DNA of 64,000 nt from Ruminococcus difficilis (GTDB lineage: Bacteria; Bacillota_A; Clostridia; Oscillospirales; Acutalibacteraceae), in assembly GCF_016680995.1 (NCBI RefSeq), contig NZ_JAEQMG010000048.1, positions 348,922 to 412,921 on the forward strand, given 5' to 3'. Below, piece by piece: positions 58,728 to 64,000 of this stretch. Below the pieces are notes generated by a model, which saw only the letters and a list, made by a program, of their open reading frames with translations, ran no database searches and was not told where the DNA came from. Numbering within the stretch: the stretch's first letter is position 1; every line of letters begins with the position of its first letter. The position numbers were made by a program, and so were the translations under genes.

Positions 58728-60107
58728 CTACAAATGCAGGATCGCCTGAGCGATCTGGAAGTAGACGAACAGCGAGATCGCGTCCACGATGGTAGTGATG
58801 AACGGCGAAGCCATGACGGCGGGGTCAAAGCCGATCTTCGCCGCGATCATCGGCAGGGTACAGCCGACGAGCTTTGCGATAAAGATGGTGACGACCATCG
58901 TCAGACATACCACCAGCGCCACCTGTACGGTGATGCCGGTATTGCCGAGCACCAGGCGGTCGAACAGCATGATCTTCGCGAAGTTCGCCGCGGCAAGCGT
59001 GACGCCGCACAAGAGCGATACACGCGCTTCTTTGAAGATGACCTTAAAAATGTCCTTGAACTCGATCTCATCCAGCGAGAGAGCGCGGATGACGGTGACG
59101 GACGCCTGTGAACCGGAGTTACCGCCGGTATCCATCAGCATCGGGATGAAGGCGGACAGCACCAGCGAGCCCGCCAGCGCGTCCTCAAAGCCGGTGATGA
59201 TCATACCGGTGAAGGTGGCGGAGATCATCAGGATCAGCAGCCACGGGATACGCGCGCGATAGGTCTCGAACACGCCGATACGGTCATAGGGCTTGTCGGT
59301 GGTCGGCGTGATAGCCGCCATCTTCTGGATATCCTCGGTCGCCTCTTCTTCCATGACGTCGATCGCGTCATCGACCGTGACGATACCGACCAGACGGTTC
59401 TCTTTATCGACGACGGGCAGCGCGAGGAAATTGTACTTGTTGAACATCTGGGCGACCTCTTCCTGGTCGTCAAGGGTGTTGACCGAGATCACGTTGGTCT
59501 CCATGATGTTCTCGATGACCTCGTCATCATCGCTGAGCAGCAACGTCTTGATGGTGACGATACCGATCAGGGTGGAGGACGCGTCCGACACATAGCAGGT
59601 GTAGATGGTCTCCTTGTCGATACCGGTGCGGCGGATGCGCTTGATCGCCTCTTCCGCGGTCATCTTGGGACGGAGGATCACGCACTCGGTCGTCATGATC
59701 GACCCGGCGCTGTCCTCGGGGTATTTCAATATTTCGTTGATCTCTTTTCTTGTCTGGGGATCAGCCTGTCTGAGGATTCGCTTGACCACATTCGCGGGCA
59801 TCTCCTCGATCAGGTCGACCGCGTCATCGACATACAGCTCGTCGATGACCTCCTTGAGCTCCGTATCCGAAAAGCCGTGGATCAACAGCTGCTGGGTCTC
59901 TTCATCCATCTCGACAAAGGTCTCGGCAGCCGTTTCCTTGGGCAGCAGTCGGAACAGCAGAGCTGTCTTCTCACTCTGCAGATCCTCAAATACCGCCGCG
60001 ATATCGACGGGATTCATCGTGTTGAGGATGTCGCGCAGGGTGGAATAACGCTTGTTATCGAGCAGGGTCTGGATCGTCTCGAACAAGCTCACAGTATTCC
60101 TTTCCAT
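58728..60107 (-). CDS. mgtE: Magnesium transporter MgtE
   Basis: A 459-residue protein. The N domain (LLDNKRYSTLRDILNTMNPVDIAAVFEDL...) is followed by two CBS domains (MTTECVILRPKMTAEEAIKRI; METNVISVNTLDDQEEVAQM) and five membrane helices with the pore segment PMLMDTGGNSGSQASVTVIRALSLDEI. MgtE is a Mg2+ channel gated by Mg2+ bound to the N and CBS domains. AGGAGG lies 7 nt before the ATG at 60107; the longer frame is rejected. A 320 nt leader with a small ORF and long hairpin precedes it. Confidence 0.96.
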   Translation of the reverse strand: MERNTVSLFETIQTLLDNKRYSTLRDILNTMNPVDIAAVFEDLQSEKTALLFRLLPKETAAETFVEMDEETQQLLIHGFSDTELKEVIDELYVDDAVDLIEEMPANVVKRILRQADPQTRKEINEILKYPEDSAGSIMTTECVILRPKMTAEEAIKRIRRTGIDKETIYTCYVSDASSTLIGIVTIKTLLLSDDDEVIENIMETNVISVNTLDDQEEVAQMFNKYNFLALPVVDKENRLVGIVTVDDAIDVMEEEATEDIQKMAAITPTTDKPYDRIGVFETYRARIPWLLILMISATFTGMIITGFEDALAGSLVLSAFIPMLMDTGGNSGSQASVTVIRALSLDEIEFKDIFKVIFKEARVSLLCGVTLAAANFAKIMLFDRLVLGNTGITVQVALVVCLTMVVTIFIAKLVGCTLPMIAAKIGFDPAVMASPFITTIVDAISLFVYFQIAQAILHL

Positions 60108-60111
60108 AAAA

Positions 60112-60141
60112 AAACCTCCTACGTTTTGGTCTCGCGGAGGC
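60112..60141 (-). promoter_or_regulatory. Possible Shine-Dalgarno-sequestering or terminator hairpin before mgtE
   Basis: In the mRNA GCCTCC (60135-60140 region) can pair with GGAGGT of the mgtE ribosome site (60114-60119 region), followed by seven T residues and the ATG. It could hide the ribosome site or end transcription. Confidence 0.45.
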
Positions 60142-60153
60142 ACTGTAGAAGGG

Positions 60154-60318
60154 GTATTGCGGCTGTCTGCCGATTTTCAGTGAAAAACAGATAACTCCGA
60201 CGCCGCTCGCGCGGTCACGCAAAGCGCCTTTTACGGGCTGTCATTGCAGAACCTCGCAAACGCGCTGTTCATCTGCTTTTCACTGAAAACCGGATCCTCA
60301 GGATCCTTACCGCAATAC
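60154..60318 (-). promoter_or_regulatory. Long mRNA hairpin in the mgtE leader
   Basis: An outer stem GTATTGCGG (60310-60318) / CCGCAATAC (60154-60162) and an inner stem CCGGTTTTCAGTGAAAAGCA (from 60293 leftward) / TGTTTTTCACTGAAAATCGG (60171-60191 region), about 25 pairs in all with few mismatches, enclose roughly 70 nt. The 5' arm lies within the small leader ORF. It does not fit the M-box (ykoK) magnesium riboswitch consensus. Confidence 0.65.
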
Positions 60319-60368
60319 TTGACACTTCGTCGCCCTCCGGCAGCGCCGCCGGTACTTCCGGTGTCCAT
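60231..60368 (-). CDS. Small leader ORF upstream of mgtE with Asp-Pro-Glu-Asp-Pro motif
   Basis: A 45-codon frame with GAGG 7 nt before its ATG (60366-60368), about 60 nt downstream of the expected transcription start. It begins MDTGSTGGAAGGRRSVKYCG and continues KDPEDPVFSEKQMNSAF. Codons 22-26 encode Asp-Pro-Glu-Asp-Pro. In Escherichia coli and Salmonella, acidic/proline-rich leader peptides such as MgtL destabilise ribosomes at low Mg2+ and thereby turn on a Mg2+ transporter. The position before mgtE and over the leader hairpin suggests a similar role. That the peptide is made is not proven. Confidence 0.5.
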   Translation of the reverse strand: MDTGSTGGAAGGRRSVKYCGKDPEDPVFSEKQMNSAFARFCNDSP

Positions 60369-60435
60369 ATCTTCGCCTCTTTCGTGATTGGATTCTGTCG
60401 GATATCGGCTTATGCCCTATCCCCACAGTAATTCT

Positions 60436-60464
60436 ATTTTACTCCCCTGTCACTAATAAGTCAA
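60436..60464 (-). promoter_or_regulatory. mgtE promoter
   Basis: Minus-strand TTGACT (60459-60464), 17 bp spacer, TAAAAT (60436-60441); predicts a leader of about 320 nt. Confidence 0.75.
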
Positions 60465-60498
60465 TCAAAAAATCGACGAATTTTAGGTAATATTTATC

Positions 60499-60527
60499 TT
60501 GATTTTATGAAAATGATAATCTATAAT
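60499..60527 (+). promoter_or_regulatory. Promoter of the 176-residue membrane protein gene
   Basis: TTGATT (60499-60504), 17 bp spacer, TATAAT (60522-60527), divergent from the mgtE promoter. Confidence 0.7.
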
Positions 60528-60578
60528 TAGAGCTGCTGAAAAACAGAAACGAAACAAGTATCATACTACGGAGAAAAA

Positions 60579-61109
60579 ATGAACGACAAACTCGAAAAAA
60601 CGCTCAAGGAGCTTTTACCATATATCATCGTCACCGGCATCATCTTTTTGCTGTTGCCGCTTTTCATGGGCAAGACCGCGTCTGCCGCGACCTATATCAT
60701 CCAGATCGGCGTCTTTCCGCTGACCGCCTTCGGCTGCGGCGTGTTCTATAAGCTCCAGAAAAAACAGAACAATCTTTATCTGTGCCTGATCGCGCCGATC
60801 TTCTACGCGCTTGCCGCGCTGCTCTACGGCATGTGGAGAGCCTCGTGGTACACGGTGCTGATCTATATCGTCGCCTACTTTTTGTGCGGCTATCTGGGTC
60901 AGCTGCTCGCCGATGTGCTCCCCTTCAACAAAAAGGACGGCTCACCGCGCCGCCGCTCTCTGCGCCCCCGCCGTGTGAATGTCGAAGAAAAAGAAGCCCC
61001 GGCAGAGGATTTTCAGGCGGAGGATCCGACCGAGGATGTGCAGCTCGACGCCTCCACCACGGAGGACGATATCGAAACGATCCTGAACAATATCCATAAC
61101 CGCAAATGA
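60579..61109 (+). CDS. Membrane protein of unknown function, 176 residues
   Basis: Four transmembrane helices (LLPYIIVTGIIFLLLPLFMG; YIIQIGVFPLTAFGCGVFY; LIAPIFYALAALLYGMW; WYTVLIYIVAYFLCGYLGQL) are followed by a basic stretch RRRSLRPRRVN and an acidic cytoplasmic tail of 45 residues. No family was recognised. It is monocistronic, with its own promoter and terminator. Confidence 0.75.
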   Translation: MNDKLEKTLKELLPYIIVTGIIFLLLPLFMGKTASAATYIIQIGVFPLTAFGCGVFYKLQKKQNNLYLCLIAPIFYALAALLYGMWRASWYTVLIYIVAYFLCGYLGQLLADVLPFNKKDGSPRRRSLRPRRVNVEEKEAPAEDFQAEDPTEDVQLDASTTEDDIETILNNIHNRK

Positions 61110-61111
61110 TA

Positions 61112-61136
61112 AGGCTCCCGCAAGGGAGCTTTTTTT
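61112..61136 (+). terminator. Terminator of the 176-residue membrane protein gene
   Basis: GGCTCCC-GCAA-GGGAGCTTTTTTT. Confidence 0.85.
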
Positions 61137-61166
61137 GACTTCTTTACAAAAACTTTGCCCGAAATA

Positions 61167-61196
61167 TTGACACCTTTCTCTGTTATCATATATAAT
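61167..61196 (+). promoter_or_regulatory. Promoter of the PAP2 gene
   Basis: TTGACA (61167-61172), 18 bp spacer, TATAAT (61191-61196). Confidence 0.7.
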
Positions 61197-61287
61197 GAAA
61201 CTATAATGATGATCTAATGAGATTGCCACTGGGCAAAACACGTGTTTGCCCCTCACAACGACTATTTGAATCAATACGGAGCGTCTT

Positions 61288-61824
61288 ATGTTTCATAAAC
61301 TGCGTGAAATGGATGAGCGCGTGCTGAAGCGGATGTCTGAGATCCACCGCCCCGTGCTGGACAAGATCATGGTGATGTTCACCTATGCCGGCACCGGCGG
61401 ATTCATCTGGTGGGTCGCTTTTGTGATCCCCTTCCTGATCTCCCGCCGATACCGCGAGACCAGCGCGATCATGACCGCGGCTCTGAGCGTCAACTATCTG
61501 ATCGGTGAGATCCTCATCAAAAAGACCGTCGGCCGCAACCGTCCGTCCACATGGATATCGGATGAAGACATGAAAATCAATAAGCCCAAGGATCATTCCT
61601 TCCCGTCGGGTCACAGCGCCTCTTCCTTTTGTGCCTTTACGGTCACGGCTTGGTGCTGTCCCCCGTGGATCTGGATCCCCGCGCTGGTTTTAGCGGGCGC
61701 GATCGCGTTCTCGCGCATGTATCTGCGGGTACACTACCTGACCGACGTGTTGGGCGGCATTGTGCTGGGCGTCATCAACGGCACATGGGTCACGCTGATC
61801 TTTAAGACGTTTATCTTCAAATGA
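61288..61824 (+). CDS. PAP2-family membrane phosphatase
   Basis: A 178-residue multi-pass protein. The three phosphatase motifs are KKTVGRNRPS, the FPSGHSASSF loop with the catalytic His, and SRMYLRVHYLTDVLGG. Members act on phosphatidic acid or undecaprenyl pyrophosphate. The size and the Firmicute context fit a lipid pyrophosphatase, but the substrate is not certain. Confidence 0.92.
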   Translation: MFHKLREMDERVLKRMSEIHRPVLDKIMVMFTYAGTGGFIWWVAFVIPFLISRRYRETSAIMTAALSVNYLIGEILIKKTVGRNRPSTWISDEDMKINKPKDHSFPSGHSASSFCAFTVTAWCCPPWIWIPALVLAGAIAFSRMYLRVHYLTDVLGGIVLGVINGTWVTLIFKTFIFK

Positions 61825-61829
61825 ATAAC

Positions 61830-61865
61830 ATGAACACCTCGTGACGATCACGGGGTGTTTTTTTA
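61830..61865 (+). terminator. Terminator of the PAP2 gene
   Basis: AACACCTCGTG-ACGAT-CACGGGGTGTT followed by T-rich sequence. Confidence 0.85.
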
Positions 61866-62405
61866 GAATAAACATTCTGACTGTCAATATATACTCAACC
61901 ATTCTTATCCGACCGTTTTCTGATGACTGCCTGCATGACCCGAATGTTACAATTTTGAAATAATTCTGTATTATTCCGTTGGATAATTGACAAGCATGAT
62001 ATTACAAACTGTATAATCATTTCCCCTTTTTTCACAAAAAGAAGATAGGATAATTCTGTTAAAAAAATTATGGAAAACTATGAAAAGTCAAAAAAACGAT
62101 GGATATATCAGTCGATTTGAGCGATTTGACCCCTGAGTTATTCCACTTATCCACAGAGTTATCAACATTTTTATTGAAAAATACGAATAATACAAATCGT
62201 ATAATTTCTTAAAAATAATTATTTTTTGAAAATATAGCCCTTTGTAACCTTCGCCCCGGAGCGGAATAGTGTACAAGGCGCCTCTCATATCATATTACCG
62301 ACTGTTTATCGCCTTTCGCCGAAAACAGGATACTGCTGTCACAGCGGTCGGGTCACCATTCGGTACGACCCGATACAATGATAATCGGATAATTGAGGGG
62401 TTCAT
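61866..62405. other. AT-rich intergenic region with DnaA-box-like sites
   Basis: About 540 bp with no convincing gene. It contains TTATCCACA (62147-62155), the consensus DnaA box, and TTATCAACA (62159-62167) three bases later, with a further TTATTCCAC just before. A promoter-like TTGACA/TATAAT pair with a 19 bp spacer lies near 61988-62018. No dnaA, dnaN or rpmH is nearby, so this is unlikely to be oriC itself. Confidence 0.5.
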
Positions 62406-62963
62406 ATGGATAAGAAGAATATCGCGCTGTCGGAGGCGGCGGGCTGTGTATTGATCTACAGCGTCGCCGTGCTGCTGCACTTTGCCTATCCGCTCAGCTG
62501 CGGCGCGGCGCTGAGTATCGTATTCGGCGCGGTCAACGAGAGCGTATGGGAGCACACCAAGATCTTTGCCGCGCCCTACATCGGCTGGGCGCTGATACAA
62601 CTGTGCTGGCTGAGGGTACACTTTCGGCAGTATGTCGTCGCCAAAGTGATCGGTCTCTACCTGCTGGCGGGTATGATCATCGGCTCCTCCTATCTCATGT
62701 CGCTGTTTTCGGATCATGCCGTCCTTTGGGCGGACATCGCCGCGTCACTGATCGCAGTGCTCACGGCACAGGGACTGACCTATCGACTGGAGACCGATGA
62801 GAACCGACTCAAAGACTATTTCTATCCGGCGCTGATGCTGTTGGGGCTGTACTACCTGATGTTCTTCTCCTTCACGATTTTTCCGCCGAAAACAGAACTG
62901 TTCCGCGACCCCGTCAGCGGCGGATTCGGGATCGTGGAGAAAATCGCCGAAAAAGAGCGATAA
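62406..62963 (+). CDS. DUF6512-like membrane protein
   Basis: A 185-residue protein with about five transmembrane helices. The conserved-looking AVNESVWEHTKIFAAPYIGW after the second helix fits DUF6512, an uncharacterised Clostridial membrane family. The ATG at 62406 is preceded by a GAGGGG site. Function unknown. Confidence 0.7.
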   Translation: MDKKNIALSEAAGCVLIYSVAVLLHFAYPLSCGAALSIVFGAVNESVWEHTKIFAAPYIGWALIQLCWLRVHFRQYVVAKVIGLYLLAGMIIGSSYLMSLFSDHAVLWADIAASLIAVLTAQGLTYRLETDENRLKDYFYPALMLLGLYYLMFFSFTIFPPKTELFRDPVSGGFGIVEKIAEKER

Positions 62964-63079
62964 TTATTTCATAAATTCTGCCTCATTTTTCGCTTTTATT
63001 CTTGCGAAGAAGCAAAGCCGCATACTATATATGGTATACTGTATTGGTATAAGTATGATTATAATGTGTAGGTATGCCT

Positions 63080-63835
63080 ATGAACAACGAAAAGAATCAG
63101 CCGTATCAGAATGACGAGCTGCTGATCGGACGCAACCCGGTCGCCGAAGCGCTCAGCGCGGGACGCTCGATCATCAAGGTGATGGTCGCCAAGGGCAATC
63201 CATCCGGCGCCGCGGTGGAGATCACCGCCAAAGCCAAAAAAGCCGGTATCCCCGTACAGGAGGTCGAGCGCAAAAAGCTGGACTTCATGACGGGCGGCGC
63301 GGCGCATCAGGGGATCGCGGCACTCTGCGCGATGAAGGAGTATTCCTCCGTGGAGGATATCCTCAAGCTCGCCGAAGAGCGCGGTGAACAGCCCTTTGTC
63401 ATCATCCTCGATGAGATCGAGGATCCGCACAACCTCGGCGCGATCATCCGCTCGGCGGAATGTGTCGGCGCGCACGGCGTCATCATCAAGAAGCGCCGCA
63501 ACGCGGGATTGACCTATACCGCCTACAAAGCCTCGGCGGGTGCGCTCGAGTACCTGCCGGTCGCCAGAGTGACCAACATCGCGGACACCATCGATGAACT
63601 GAAGCGCCGCAACATCTGGATCTACGGCGCGGACATGAACGGCGAAGACTACCGCAAAACCGATTTCAGCGGCGGCGCGGCACTGGTCATCGGCAACGAG
63701 GGCAAGGGGATCTCCCGACTCGTGCGCGAAAAATGCGACGTGATCGTATCCCTGCCGATGAAGGGCAGGATCAACTCCCTCAACGCCTCGGTAGCCGCCG
63801 GCATCCTGATGTATAAGGTTGCGGAAAGCAGATAG
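63080..63835 (+). CDS. rlmB: 23S rRNA (guanosine-2'-O-)-methyltransferase RlmB (TrmH/SpoU family)
   Basis: A 251-residue SPOUT methyltransferase. The N-terminal substrate-binding domain starts LLIGRNPVAEALSAGRSIIK. The three SpoU motifs are visible: ILDEIEDPHNLGAIIRSAEC, ALVIGNEGKGISRLVREKCD and VSLPMKGRINSLNASVAAGI. The second ATG (63080) is chosen because AGG lies 8 nt upstream; the ATG at 63074 is too close to it. A SpoU enzyme of this size could also modify another 2'-O position. Confidence 0.93.
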   Translation: MNNEKNQPYQNDELLIGRNPVAEALSAGRSIIKVMVAKGNPSGAAVEITAKAKKAGIPVQEVERKKLDFMTGGAAHQGIAALCAMKEYSSVEDILKLAEERGEQPFVIILDEIEDPHNLGAIIRSAECVGAHGVIIKKRRNAGLTYTAYKASAGALEYLPVARVTNIADTIDELKRRNIWIYGADMNGEDYRKTDFSGGAALVIGNEGKGISRLVREKCDVIVSLPMKGRINSLNASVAAGILMYKVAESR

Positions 63836-63839
63836 CCAA

Positions 63840-63899
63840 GGCTCCCTTTGGTAAAGGGAGCTGTCATCGGCAATACCTTGCCGATGACTGAGGGATTGC
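63840..63899. repeat. Dispersed GGCTCCCTTTGGTAAAGGGAG repeat
   Basis: AGGCTCCCTTTGGTAAAGGG, a TCATCGGCAA/TTGCCGATGA hairpin and CTGAGGGATTG; same family as 38668 and 54430. Confidence 0.75.
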
Positions 63900-63945
63900 A
63901 TCAATAGAGCGCTTACAGCGCGACCAACCGAATCAGGTAGTTTTT

Positions 63946-64000
63946 ATGGATAGAATACATAATAAAGAGAATGTTCCCTTTGCAAAAGAATTGAGAAAAA
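63946..64000 (+). CDS. DUF559-type endonuclease-domain protein, N-terminus only
   Basis: Eighteen codons are visible, MDRIHNKENVPFAKELRK, which resembles the start of DUF559 (very-short-patch-repair-like) proteins (NxxxAKELRKxMTxxE). The rest lies beyond the window. The ribosome site is weak. Confidence 0.5.
   Translation, partial: MDRIHNKENVPFAKELRK

Noticed and set aside
60112..60430. M-box (ykoK) magnesium riboswitch before mgtE
   Set aside because: The conserved GTTAGGTGAGGCTCCT-type core and the following M-box helices are not visible; the leader has a different fold and a small ORF.
61866..62405. Chromosomal replication origin
   Set aside because: Only two or three DnaA-like boxes and no dnaA, dnaN, rpmH or gidA nearby.

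Overview
The window is a chromosomal segment from a Gram-positive gut or rumen Clostridium-class bacterium, most likely Ruminococcus/Oscillospiraceae-like. The basis is Clostridial-type pyr, pro and pur gene organisation, strong AGGAGG ribosome sites, near-consensus sigma-70/sigma-A promoters with 17 bp spacers, and four secreted proteins carrying type I dockerins, as in cellulosome-forming ruminococci. No rRNA and no CRISPR array is present. The genus call is an inference from gene content.

Layout. 1-6790: a leftward pyrimidine operon pyrC-carB-pyrK-pyrD-pyrF with a promoter and an attenuator-like leader. 6967-7816: a divergent pair, a degenerate corrinoid adenosyltransferase-like gene and a DUF3006 gene. 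7937-8013: a CAU-anticodon tRNA that is the left edge of an integrated island, because its last 15 nt recur at 35145-35159 and again at 35479-35493. The island (about 8014-35159) is more AT-rich in its left half. It carries an IS1595-like transposase relative, a free-standing group II-type reverse transcriptase, two XRE regulators, an LRR-dockerin protein, a small and two large serine recombinases, a transglutaminase-like dockerin protein, and a leftward type I restriction-modification operon. That operon contains extra genes: a HEPN-motif protein, a Ser/Thr kinase with a partner, a membrane protein and a large unknown. A DUF3990/HTH toxin-antitoxin-like pair lies divergent to it. The right edge holds two 272 bp tRNA-anchored repeat units.

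35706-51297 is core or near-core: a PASTA/SH3 protein kinase, a phosphoribosyltransferase, the operon proB-proA-proC-patatin, purC, a C-GCAxxG-C-C protein, an M16C metallopeptidase, a BlaI/MecI regulator and an MBOAT/DHHW pair for polysaccharide O-acylation. 51640-64000 holds a ClC transporter, a lipoprotein, a 2.07 kb tandem duplication of IdeS/Mac-type cysteine peptidases with dockerins, the magnesium transporter mgtE behind a long leader, a PAP2 phosphatase, rlmB and the start of a DUF559 gene.

Most unusual points: (1) an mgtE leader ORF containing Asp-Pro-Glu-Asp-Pro whose codons sit at the base of a long mRNA hairpin, reminiscent of MgtL-type magnesium sensing but in a Firmicute; (2) a type I R-M operon with a HEPN-motif gene between hsdM and hsdS and a kinase module that left behind a copy of the hsdR 5' end; (3) tandem IdeS-like dockerin peptidases; (4) the tRNA-anchored double repeat next to a large serine recombinase. 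Short palindromic and MITE-like repeats occupy many intergenic regions outside the island.
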